Of a stretch of 14,574 nucleotides of DNA, positions 1 through 6,866 are shown in pieces. This DNA comes from Betaproteobacteria bacterium (lineage in GTDB: Bacteria; Pseudomonadota; Gammaproteobacteria; Burkholderiales; Rhodocyclaceae). The stretch spans positions 1-14,574 of the forward strand of contig JAEHDO010000487.1 of the NCBI GenBank assembly GCA_016880375.1, given 5' to 3'. The first letter of the stretch is position 1. Each line of letters begins with the position of its first letter. A program made the position numbers and the translations under genes. The notes below the pieces were generated by a model. It made no database searches, had not been told where the DNA came from, and was given only the letters and a program-made list of their open reading frames with translations.

Positions 1-638
<638 letters not shown>

Positions 639-641
639 ACC

Positions 642-938
642 ATGCCGAGCGAAGAACAGGTGCGCGAAGCCCTGCGCAGCGTGATCGACCCGGAAGCGGG
701 CATGAACATCGTCGACCTCGGCCTCATCTATAGGATCGACGCAATGACGGACCGTGTCGCCATCGAGATGACCATGACGACGCCGGCCTGCCCTGTCGGG
801 CCCATGCTGGTGGACCAGGTCCGGGATGCGGTTCGCGCCATCGCGCCGAATGCGGAGATCGCCGTGGAACTGGTGTGGGAACCGCCCTGGCACGCCGGAT
901 TGATGTCCGAGCGCGCCAAGAAGCATTTCGGATGGTGA
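642..938 (+). CDS. MIP18/DUF59 family metal-sulfur cluster assembly factor
   Basis: A 98-residue, single-domain protein of the MIP18 (DUF59, SufT/PaaD-like) family, cytosolic proteins implicated in maturing or inserting iron-sulfur clusters. Family hallmarks seen are the N-terminal DPE (residues 16-18), the NIVDLGLIY strand (22-30), the TTPACP loop with the invariant cysteine at residue 50, and the C-terminal ELVWEPPW followed by the MSERAKKHFGW tail. It lacks the C-terminal zinc-binding extension of true PaaD, so phenylacetate epoxidase maturation is not indicated. The ATG at 642 has GGAG eight bases upstream. The stop TGA (936-938) overlaps the preferred ATG of the membrane-protein gene (938), suggesting translational coupling. 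By context it may service a metalloprotein encoded nearby, but the client is unknown. Confidence 0.88.
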   Translation: MPSEEQVREALRSVIDPEAGMNIVDLGLIYRIDAMTDRVAIEMTMTTPACPVGPMLVDQVRDAVRAIAPNAEIAVELVWEPPWHAGLMSERAKKHFGW

Positions 939-2011
939 TGGCACGCGACATTCGGCCGGCGCTGCGCCTGCCGCTGCTGATCCTCGGCTTCGCCAGCCTG
1001 ATCATCGGGGTGGCGGCCGGACTGCTGCGGCTGGGCTGGGCCGTGCCGCTTCCGGCCAGCGAGTTGGCCGCCTTCCACGGTCCGCTCATGATCAGCGGCT
1101 TCTTCGGCACGGTGATCAGCCTCGAGCGCGCCGTGGCACTGGCGCAGCGCTGGGCCTATCTCGGCCCGCTGGCCGCCGGTGCGGGCGGACTGGCCCTGAT
1201 TCTCGGGGCGCCGCCCGCCGCAGCCCAGGCGCTGCTTGCCCTCGGCAGCGCGGTGCTGCTCGCCGGCTCGGTGTCGGTCTTCCTGCGCCAGCGCGCCTTG
1301 TTTACCTTCACGCTGGCCGCCGGCGCGGCGAGCTGGCTCGCAGGCAACCTGCTCTGGCTGGCCGGTTTCTCGCTACTCGAGGTGGTGCCGTGGTGGGCCG
1401 GCTTCCTGGTGCTGACCATCGCCGGCGAGCGGCTGGAACTGTCGCGCTTCCTGCCGCCCTCGCCGATGGCGCAGCGTGTGTTCATCGGCGTCCTGGCGGG
1501 ACTGACTTTTGGCATGGCGTTCCAGCCGCAGGTTTTCGGCGCGGCATTGCTGGTGCTGGCCCTGTGGTTGCTGCGGCAGGACATCGCCCGGCGCACGGTA
1601 AAGGACACGGGGCTGACGCGCTTCATCGCCGTCTGCCTGCTCTCGGGCTATGCCTGGCTGGCGTTGTCCGGCGCCATCATGCTCGCGGCAGGGCTGGCGC
1701 CGGGCAGCCTCGCCTACGATGCGTCGCTGCATGCCCTGATGCTGGGCTTCGTCTTCTCGATGGTGTTCGGCCACGCGCCGATCATCTTCCCGGCCGTGCT
1801 GCGCGTGGCGGTGCCCTACCATCCGCTGTTCTACGCACCGCTGGCGCTACTGCACCTGTCGCTGGCCGTGCGCCTGGCAGGGGATCTGGCCGGAGTGGCG
1901 GACTGGCGCAGCCTGGGCGGCCTGCTCAACGCGCTGGCGCTTGCCGCCTTCATCCTGAACACGATCGCCGCCGTGGTCCGCGGCAAACTGAAAACCCGGT
2001 CCGGCGGCTAG
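938..2011 (+). CDS. Polytopic membrane protein, NnrS / haem-copper-like, function uncertain
   Basis: A 357-residue, very hydrophobic protein with roughly ten to twelve predicted membrane segments and no signal peptide. Histidines recur in conserved-looking membrane contexts: AFHGPLM (His47) followed by GFFGTVISLERAVAL, HALMLGF (His265) and MVFGHAPIIFP (His279), with further ones at 295 and 306. This pattern resembles the NnrS family, haem- and copper-containing membrane proteins linked to nitric oxide stress, and the wider subunit-I-like fold. That similarity is my pattern recognition, not an alignment. I chose the ATG at 938 because it overlaps the preceding stop in a TGATG junction; an ATG at 932 in the same frame is the alternative and adds two residues. 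It is probably the last gene of the livF-DUF59 transcript. A metal or haem cofactor would fit with the neighbouring cluster-assembly factor. Confidence 0.6.
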   Translation: MARDIRPALRLPLLILGFASLIIGVAAGLLRLGWAVPLPASELAAFHGPLMISGFFGTVISLERAVALAQRWAYLGPLAAGAGGLALILGAPPAAAQALLALGSAVLLAGSVSVFLRQRALFTFTLAAGAASWLAGNLLWLAGFSLLEVVPWWAGFLVLTIAGERLELSRFLPPSPMAQRVFIGVLAGLTFGMAFQPQVFGAALLVLALWLLRQDIARRTVKDTGLTRFIAVCLLSGYAWLALSGAIMLAAGLAPGSLAYDASLHALMLGFVFSMVFGHAPIIFPAVLRVAVPYHPLFYAPLALLHLSLAVRLAGDLAGVADWRSLGGLLNALALAAFILNTIAAVVRGKLKTRSGG

Positions 2012-2031
2012 CCCGGCGCTTCGGCGAGATT

Positions 2032-2061
2032 GATGCCGCCCCCCGGCTGACGGGGGCCATC
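2032..2061. terminator. GC-rich hairpin between convergent genes, possible terminator
   Basis: Bases 2040-2045 (CCCCCG) and 2051-2056 (CGGGGG) form a perfect 6-bp stem around a GCTGA loop. GATG (2032-2035) and CATC (2058-2061) can extend it across an internal loop. It lies in the 48-base gap between the membrane-protein stop and the reductase stop and touches the latter (2060-2062). Neither strand has a T-tract afterwards, so intrinsic termination is only a possibility. Confidence 0.3.
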
Positions 2062-3088
2062 ATGGATTCCGCGAGTCCGCCGCAAAAGTGAAGGCGTCGG
2101 CAAAAAACTCCTCTTCCTTCAGGCCGCAGCGGTAGACCAGATCGTGCCGCGCCGCCTCGATCATCGCCGGCGCCCCGCAGGCATAAACCTGGTGGCCGGA
2201 GAGATCGGGGAAATCGTCCATGACCGCCCGATGCACCAATCCGCGACGGCCGCTCCAGCCATCGGCAGCCGCTGGCTCGGACAGCACGGGCACGTAGCCG
2301 AAGCCCTTGCGGCTTGCCGCCCAGGCCTCCGCCAGCCCATTGAGGTAGAGGCCCGGCCGGTCGCGGGCGCCCCAGTAGAGCGTCATCGGCCGCTCTGATT
2401 TCTGGTGGAAGGCATGCTCGACGAGGGCCTTGATCGGCGCGAAGCCGGTGCCGCCGGCCAGCAGGATGACCGGCTTCGGGCTTTCCTCGCGCAGGAAAAA
2501 GTCCCCATGCGGACCCTCCAGGCGCAGGATGTCGCGCTCCTTCATGGCCTCGAAAACACGGGAGGTGAAATGCCCGCCCGGCACCAGGCGCACATGCAAC
2601 TCCAGGGCCTCGTCACTTTGCGGCGCATTGGCGATGGAAAAGCTGCGGCGGCGGCCGTCCTTCAACAGGATGTCGATGTACTGGCCGGCCAGAAACTGCA
2701 GGCGCTCGCAGGCGGGCAGCTTGAGCTGCAGCAGCATCACGTCGGGCGCCAGGCAAGCCATCTTCTGCACACGGCAGGGCAGCGTCCTCACCGGGACGTC
2801 GCGCACGGCTCTCACTTCGCGCGATTCTATGACGAGGTCGGAAAGCGGCCGCGCGCAGCAAAACAGGGCGTAGCCCCTCGCCACCTCGTCATCGGTGAGC
2901 GCCCCTTCCGTATAGGGACCGCGGTCGACCTGCCCCGACACCACGCGGCCCTTGCAGGCGCCGCAGGCGCCGTTGCGACAGCCGTAAGGCAGGTGGATGC
3001 CGGCCTCCAGCGCGGCGCGCAAAAGGGTGTTGCCGGGCTCGACGTCAAATTGATGGCCGCTGGGCTCGATGCTGATGCGATGGGGCAT
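2060..3088 (-). CDS. 2Fe-2S/FAD/NAD(P)H reductase, CDP-6-deoxy-delta-3,4-glucoseen reductase-like
   Basis: A 342-residue soluble electron-transfer flavoprotein with three domains. A plant-type ferredoxin (about 1-90) carries Cys37, Cys42, Cys45 and a fourth cysteine at 77 or 78. A ferredoxin-reductase FAD domain (about 100-200) has RRSFSIAN at 147-154. An NAD(P) domain (about 205-342) has LLAGGTGFAPI (209-219), YACGAP (302-307) and the C-terminal FFADAF. This order matches AscD/RfbI-type CDP-6-deoxy-glucoseen reductases and the reductases of soluble di-iron monooxygenases. Betaproteobacterial core genomes commonly carry such a protein under the sugar-reductase name without any dideoxysugar pathway, and none is present here. 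The partner oxygenase or dehydratase is therefore unknown. It is divergent from the SDR gene with only 41 bases between, has no strong ribosome binding site, and stands alone on its strand. Confidence 0.85.
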   Translation of the reverse strand: MPHRISIEPSGHQFDVEPGNTLLRAALEAGIHLPYGCRNGACGACKGRVVSGQVDRGPYTEGALTDDEVARGYALFCCARPLSDLVIESREVRAVRDVPVRTLPCRVQKMACLAPDVMLLQLKLPACERLQFLAGQYIDILLKDGRRRSFSIANAPQSDEALELHVRLVPGGHFTSRVFEAMKERDILRLEGPHGDFFLREESPKPVILLAGGTGFAPIKALVEHAFHQKSERPMTLYWGARDRPGLYLNGLAEAWAASRKGFGYVPVLSEPAAADGWSGRRGLVHRAVMDDFPDLSGHQVYACGAPAMIEAARHDLVYRCGLKEEEFFADAFTFAADSRNP

Positions 3089-3117
3089 GACTGAAGGGTG
3101 AATCCGTGGCTGACTGT

Positions 3118-3123
3118 TAAAAT
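3118..3123 (+). promoter_or_regulatory. Possible -10 element for the SDR-hemJ-rlmL transcript
   Basis: TAAAAT lies seven bases before the GTG start at 3130, so a start site from this box would fall at or next to the initiation codon and give a leaderless mRNA. No good -35 hexamer is visible, and the 41-base divergent spacer also has to serve the reductase on the other strand. An in-frame TAA (3118-3120) excludes any start further upstream. Confidence 0.3.
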
Positions 3124-3129
3124 GCGCGG

Positions 3130-4008
3130 GTGCAACGATTGCTCATCATTGGCTGCGGCGACATCGCGCGGCGCGCCCTTCCCTGGCTGGTCAAGCATTA
3201 CCGCGTCTACGCCGCGGTTCGCTCGGATGCGCGCCTTCGCGAATTGCGCGCGCTGGGCGTCACGCCGCTGCGCGCCGACCTGGACAAGCCGAATTCTCTG
3301 AAGCGCCTGGCCGGCATCGGCAATCTGGTCCTGCATTTCGCGCCGCCGCAGGAAACCGGCGCGGTGGATAGGCGCACGCGGGCGCTGCTGGCAGCGCTGT
3401 CGACCGGAAAAATTCTACCACGCCGCTTCATCTACATCAGCACCACCGGCGTCTACGGGGATTGCGGCGGGGCATGGGTTTCGGAGGAGCGCCCGGTGCA
3501 TCCGCAGACCCCCAGGGCGCGGCGGCGCGCCGATGCGGAAACGCGGCTGCGCCGCTTCGGGCGCAGTCGTCGCGTCGCCGTCTCCATCCTGCGCGCGCCG
3601 GGCATCTACGCCGTCGACCGCCTGCCGCTGTCTCGGCTCGAGCGCGGCCTGCCCCTCCTGCTGGAAACGGAGGACATCTACACCAATCACATTCACGCCG
3701 ACGATCTGGCCAGCATTGCGCGGCGCGCACTCTCGCACGGCCGGCCGGGGCGGATTTACAATGCCTCGGACGAATCAGTCCTGAAAATGGGAGAGTACTT
3801 TGACCTGATCGCGGAACGCCTCGGCCTGCCTCGGGCACCGCGATTGCCGCGCAAGGACGTCGAGCAGCGCCTGTCCCCCGCAATGCTGTCCTTCATGGGG
3901 GAATCGCGCCGCCTGACGAACCGTCGCCTCAGGCGCGAACTGGGCGTGCGGCTGAAATATCCCGATGTCGCCACCGCGCTTGGCGGCTTGTTACCGGAGG
4001 TTGCCTGA
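3130..4008 (+). CDS. Atypical short-chain dehydrogenase/NAD-dependent epimerase family protein
   Basis: A 292-residue Rossmann-fold protein. The N-terminal LLIIGCGDIARRA (4-16) is the nucleotide-binding glycine motif, YISTTGVYGD (102-111) is the extended-SDR strand and serine region, and NHIHADDLASIA (186-197) is the C-terminal substrate-domain motif. The usual catalytic Tyr-x-x-x-Lys is absent: the segment where it should lie reads PQTPRARRRADAE (125-137). This places it with atypical SDRs (YeeZ-like), which may bind a nucleotide without classical dehydrogenase or epimerase chemistry. The substrate is unknown. The start is a GTG at 3130, the only possible start after an in-frame TAA at 3118, and it has no Shine-Dalgarno sequence. 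The stop is one base before hemJ, and the hemJ ribosome binding site lies within this frame, so the two are co-expressed. The protein is notably arginine-rich. Confidence 0.82.
   Translation: MQRLLIIGCGDIARRALPWLVKHYRVYAAVRSDARLRELRALGVTPLRADLDKPNSLKRLAGIGNLVLHFAPPQETGAVDRRTRALLAALSTGKILPRRFIYISTTGVYGDCGGAWVSEERPVHPQTPRARRRADAETRLRRFGRSRRVAVSILRAPGIYAVDRLPLSRLERGLPLLLETEDIYTNHIHADDLASIARRALSHGRPGRIYNASDESVLKMGEYFDLIAERLGLPRAPRLPRKDVEQRLSPAMLSFMGESRRLTNRRLRRELGVRLKYPDVATALGGLLPEVA
3996..4000 (+). promoter_or_regulatory. Ribosome binding site of hemJ
   Basis: GGAGG, nine bases before the ATG at 4010 and inside the last codons of the SDR gene. It fixes the hemJ start and argues against the longer reading frame that overlaps the SDR gene. 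Confidence 0.75.
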
Positions 4009-4009
4009 C

Positions 4010-4423
4010 ATGTTGTGGATCAAGTGGCTGCATATCGTTTTCATGGTGACCTGGTTCGCCGGCCTGTTCTACCTGCCGCGGCTGTTCGTCTACCATGCCA
4101 TGAGCGAGGATGCGCCGAGCCGCGAACGCTTCAAGGTCATGGAGCGCAAGCTCTACTACGGCATCATGGCGCCGGGCGCGATCATTACCGTCGGGCTGGG
4201 CCTGTGGCTGTGGCTGGGCTACGGGCCCTGGGGCTACTGGATACACGCCAAGTTCGCGCTGGCGCTGGTGTTGATCGCCTATCACCTTTATTGCGGCAAG
4301 CTGCTGAAGGATTTCGCCCTGGACCGCAACACCAAATCCCACGTCTGGTTCCGCTGGTTCAACGAGTTTCCGGTGCTGATCCTCTTTGCCGCCGTCTGGC
4401 TCGTGCTGTTCAAGCCGTACTGA
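4010..4423 (+). CDS. hemJ: HemJ protoporphyrinogen IX oxidase
   Basis: A 137-residue inner-membrane protein of the HemJ (UPF0093) family that oxidises protoporphyrinogen IX to protoporphyrin IX, the penultimate step of haem synthesis, in bacteria that lack HemG and HemY. The length matches the family. Recognisable are the N-terminal WLHIVFMVTWFAGLFYLPRLF with His8, then YH (28-29), a middle segment GIMAPGAIITVGLGLWLWLG (51-70), WIHAKF (77-82) and the C-terminal RWFNEFPVLILFAAVWLVLF. About four membrane helices can be drawn. The ATG at 4010 is set by GGAGG nine bases upstream. Its stop TGA (4421-4423) overlaps the ATG of the methyltransferase gene. HemJ electron acceptors are not firmly known in the family, so the adjoining flavin reductase is a tempting but unproven link. 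Confidence 0.93.
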   Translation: MLWIKWLHIVFMVTWFAGLFYLPRLFVYHAMSEDAPSRERFKVMERKLYYGIMAPGAIITVGLGLWLWLGYGPWGYWIHAKFALALVLIAYHLYCGKLLKDFALDRNTKSHVWFRWFNEFPVLILFAAVWLVLFKPY

Positions 4424-5571
4424 TGGAGCACTTCTTCGCCACCTGCCCGCGCGGGCTCGAAGCGCAACTGGCGGGCGAACTGGACATGGCCGGCGCCGTG
4501 CGCATCGAGGCCGTCGCCGGCGGCGTCGGCTTCGCCGGCAGCTGGGAGTCCTGCTATCGCGCCAACCTGTGGAGCCGCATCGCCACGCGCATTCTCTGGC
4601 GCGTGGCCCACGGCCCCTACCAGCGAGAAGAGGATATCTACCGGCTGGCCCACGACGTGCCCTGGCACAAGCGCTTCGCCGTGCGGCGCACGTTGCGTGT
4701 TTATATGACGGCCATCCGCAGCCCCTTGCGCAGCCTGGACTTCATCACCCTGCGCATCAAGGATGCGGTCTGCGACCGCTTTCGTGCGGAAACCGGCGAA
4801 CGGCCCAGCGTGGACACCGCCGAGCCGAACGTACGCATCCACGCATTCCTCAGCGACCGCGAGGCGACGCTTTATCTCGATACCTCGGGCGAGCCGCTCT
4901 ACAAGCGCGGCTTCAAGTACGCCTCCGTCGAGGCGCCCCTCAAGGAAAACCTGGCCGCCGGCATCCTCATGCTTGCAGGCTGGCAACCGGGCACGCCGCT
5001 GCTCGATCCGATGTGCGGCTCGGGCACCTTCCTGCTTGAGGCGGCCCTGATCGCCCACGACATCGCGCCGGGGCTGGCACGCAAGTTCGGCTTTTTCCGC
5101 CTGGACAATTTCGATGCGGCGCTTTGGCAGAAGCTCCTGACAGAAGCGGAAGCGCGCAAACAGCCGTTCGTTGCGCAGCCGATCTTCGGCAGCGACATCA
5201 GCCAGGACCAGGTGGAGCGGGCGCGGCAGAATCTCGCCGCGGCGGGAATGCACGAGTGCGTGCGGCTTGAGCGTGCCGACCTGCTGCAGCGCAGCCCGCC
5301 GGCGGCAGATGGCGTACTGGTCGCCAACCCGCCCTACGGCATACGCCTGGAGGAACAGGAATGGCTGGCGGCGTTTTATCCGAGGCTGGGCGATGCCCTG
5401 AAGCAACGCTTCGCCGGCTGGCGCTGCTATTTCATCTCCGCCGATCCGCAACTGCCCAAGCAGATCGGGCTGAAGGCCTCGCGGCGCACGCCGCTTTTCA
5501 ACGGCGCGCTGGAATGCCGCCTGCTGGAATACAGGATCATCGCCGGCCCGATGCGCCGGAAAGCCGGATAG
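4423..5571 (+). CDS. rlmL: THUMP-domain 23S rRNA guanine-N2 methyltransferase, RlmL type
   Basis: A 382-residue S-adenosylmethionine-dependent RNA methyltransferase, expected to make m2G in 23S rRNA (the G2445 activity of RlmL/YcbY). The N-terminal part (about 1-160) is a ferredoxin-like plus THUMP RNA-binding region beginning EHFFATCPRGLEAQL. The C-terminal Rossmann domain has motif I LLDPMCGSGTFL (193-204), the acidic SAM loop GSDIS (256-260) and the catalytic-loop NPPYG (302-306). E. coli RlmL is a fusion of about 700 residues with the RlmK domain, and that second half is absent here, as in many non-gamma homologues. The ATG at 4423 overlaps the hemJ stop and has no Shine-Dalgarno sequence, which points to translational coupling. 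Its TAG stop is part of a palindrome shared with the convergent pilU stop. The exact target base is inferred from the family. Confidence 0.88.
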   Translation: MEHFFATCPRGLEAQLAGELDMAGAVRIEAVAGGVGFAGSWESCYRANLWSRIATRILWRVAHGPYQREEDIYRLAHDVPWHKRFAVRRTLRVYMTAIRSPLRSLDFITLRIKDAVCDRFRAETGERPSVDTAEPNVRIHAFLSDREATLYLDTSGEPLYKRGFKYASVEAPLKENLAAGILMLAGWQPGTPLLDPMCGSGTFLLEAALIAHDIAPGLARKFGFFRLDNFDAALWQKLLTEAEARKQPFVAQPIFGSDISQDQVERARQNLAAAGMHECVRLERADLLQRSPPAADGVLVANPPYGIRLEEQEWLAAFYPRLGDALKQRFAGWRCYFISADPQLPKQIGLKASRRTPLFNGALECRLLEYRIIAGPMRRKAG

Positions 5572-5591
5572 CCGGGCTAAAGCCCGGCCTA
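5569..5591. repeat. Palindrome (REP-like) joining the stop codons of rlmL and pilU
   Basis: GCCGGGCT (5571-5578) and AGCCCGGC (5581-5588) form a perfect 8-bp stem around AA. It is flanked by TAG (5569-5571, rlmL stop) on one strand and by CTA (5589-5591), read as TAG, the pilU stop, on the other. There is no T-tract, so it is not a textbook intrinsic terminator. The form 'TAG-GCCGGGC-TTTAGCCCGGC' resembles REP-like dispersed palindromes seen in GC-rich proteobacteria. It may still act as a bidirectional 3' end or stabiliser. Confidence 0.7.
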
Positions 5592-6725
5592 CACGATGTC
5601 GAGGTGTTGTATGCCGGCGGCGAGGTCGCGATCCTTGGCTTCCTTGCCGTGCAGCTTGATGGACAGGCGCAGGTCGTTCACCGAGTCGGCGTTGCGCAGC
5701 GCATCCTCGTAGCTGATCTTGCCGGCTTCGTAGAGATCGAACAGGGACTGGTCGAAGGTCTGCATGCCCAGCTCACGCGACTTCTTCATGATCTCCTTGA
5801 TCTCGTGCACCTCGCCCTTGAAGATCAGGTCGGAAATGAGCGGCGAGTTGAGCATGACCTCGAATGCCGCTGCGCGCCCCTTGCCGTCCTTCATCGGGAT
5901 CAGCCGCTGCGAGACGAAGGCGCGCACATTGAGCGAGAGGTCCATCAGCAGCTGCTGGCGCCGCTCTTCCGGGAAGAAGTTGATGATGCGATCGAGTGCC
6001 TGGTTGGTGCTGTTGGCGTGCAGCGTGGCCATGCACAGGTGGCCGGTCTCTGCGAAGGCGATGGCATGGTCCATCGTCTCGCGGTCGCGGATCTCGCCCA
6101 TCAGGATGACGTCCGGGGCCTGGCGCAGGGTATTCTTCAGCGCCGCCTCCCAGGTGTCGGTGTCGATGCCGACCTCACGCTGCGTGACGATGCACTTCTT
6201 GTGCTCGTGCACGTACTCGATCGGGTCCTCGACGGTGATGATGTGGCCGTAGCTGTTCTCGTTGCGGTAATCCACCATTGCGGCGAGGGAGGTCGATTTG
6301 CCTGTGCCGGTGCCGCCGACGAGGATCACCAGCCCGCGCTTGGTCATGGCGATATCCTTGAGCACGGGCGGCAGCTGCAGGCTTTCGAAGGTGGGGATGG
6401 TCGTCGCGATCGTGCGCAGCACCACGCCGATGCGCGCCTGCTGCACGAAGGCGTTCACGCGGAAGCGGCCGATGCCTGCAGGGCTGATGGCGAAATTGCA
6501 CTCCTTGGTAGATTCAAATTCCGACGCCTGCTTGTCGTTCATGATGGCGCGCGCCAGCTCTGCGGTGTGCTGCGGCGTCAGATTCTGGTTCGACTGCGGT
6601 GTGATCTTGCCGTCCACCTTGATGGCGGGCGGGAAGCCGGCAGTGATGAACAGGTCCGAACCCCTCTTCTGCGCCATCAGGCGCAGCAGGTCGTACATGA
6701 ACTTGAGTGCCTGGTCTCTTTCCAT
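5589..6725 (-). CDS. pilU: PilU, PilT-dependent type IV pilus retraction ATPase
   Basis: A 378-residue cytoplasmic hexameric ATPase of the secretion/GspE superfamily that assists PilT in depolymerising type IV pili for twitching motility. An N-terminal PAS-like domain (about 1-110) with RGSDLFITAG is followed by the ATPase core: Walker A GGTGTGKST (137-145), the Asp box TVEDPIEYVHEHK (154-166), Walker B DVILMGEIRD (195-204) and the His box GHLCMATLHANST (218-230). The C-terminal extension beyond the PilT length (KLHGKEAKDRDL...) and the lack of the AIRNLIRE motif distinguish it from PilT. The ATG at 6725 is preceded by AGGAGA about five bases upstream. It lies 126 bases downstream of pilT on the same strand, separated by strong inverted repeats that could lower its expression relative to pilT. 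Confidence 0.96.
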   Translation of the reverse strand: MERDQALKFMYDLLRLMAQKRGSDLFITAGFPPAIKVDGKITPQSNQNLTPQHTAELARAIMNDKQASEFESTKECNFAISPAGIGRFRVNAFVQQARIGVVLRTIATTIPTFESLQLPPVLKDIAMTKRGLVILVGGTGTGKSTSLAAMVDYRNENSYGHIITVEDPIEYVHEHKKCIVTQREVGIDTDTWEAALKNTLRQAPDVILMGEIRDRETMDHAIAFAETGHLCMATLHANSTNQALDRIINFFPEERRQQLLMDLSLNVRAFVSQRLIPMKDGKGRAAAFEVMLNSPLISDLIFKGEVHEIKEIMKKSRELGMQTFDQSLFDLYEAGKISYEDALRNADSVNDLRLSIKLHGKEAKDRDLAAGIQHLDIV

Positions 6726-6741
6726 GGCTGTCTCCTGTCAA

Positions 6742-6765
6742 GCCAGCTTCATTTGCTTAGCTGGC
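6742..6765 (-). repeat. Inverted repeat in the pilU leader
   Basis: GCCAGCT (6742-6748) and AGCTGGC (6759-6765) form a perfect 7-bp stem with a 10-base loop, ending six bases before the pilU Shine-Dalgarno AGGAGA in the mRNA. GGCAG (6763-6767) can instead pair with CTGCC (6776-6780). The two structures share 6763-6765 and so cannot form fully together. Confidence 0.55.
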
Positions 6766-6783
6766 AGAATTGTGGCTGCCGCC

Positions 6784-6796
6784 GATGCTTCGCATC
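6784..6796 (-). repeat. Small inverted repeat in the pilT-pilU spacer
   Basis: GATGC and GCATC form a 5-bp stem with a three-base loop. It directly adjoins the next inverted repeat (6798-6818) and is one of four in this spacer. Confidence 0.4.
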
Positions 6797-6797
6797 T

Positions 6798-6818
6798 TAA
6801 CCTGCCTGCGGCAGGTTA
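6798..6818 (-). repeat. 9-bp inverted repeat in the pilT-pilU spacer
   Basis: TAACCTGCC (6798-6806) and GGCAGGTTA (6810-6818) pair perfectly over a TGC loop. It has the stability of a terminator stem, but no T-tract follows on the - strand. Confidence 0.55.
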
Positions 6819-6829
6819 GTGTCCGCCGC

Positions 6830-6866
6830 AATTTCGCAGGCTGAATTCAGTTCAGCCTGCGAAATT
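6830..6866 (-). terminator. Perfect 16-bp hairpin overlapping the pilT stop codon
   Basis: AATTTCGCAGGCTGAA (6830-6845) and TTCAGCCTGCGAAATT (6851-6866) are exact reverse complements around a 5-base loop. In the pilT mRNA the first arm encodes the last residues (N-F-A-G) and the TGA stop (6854-6852). The stem is long enough to stop RNA polymerase or protect a 3' end, but it is followed only by a short AATT and then GC-rich sequence. Partial termination, RNA processing or 3' stabilisation are all possible. Confidence 0.5.

Noticed and set aside
2405-3094. 229-codon open frame on the + strand opposite the flavin reductase
   Set aside because: Antisense to a complete three-domain reductase; no supporting start signal.
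4288-5451. 387-codon open frame on the - strand opposite rlmL
   Set aside because: Antisense shadow; composition rich in Arg, Gly, Ala and His with no family features.
5361-6800. 479-codon open frame on the + strand opposite pilU
   Set aside because: It is antisense to a clear pilU, has low-complexity composition typical of the GC-rich complementary frame, and no recognisable motif.
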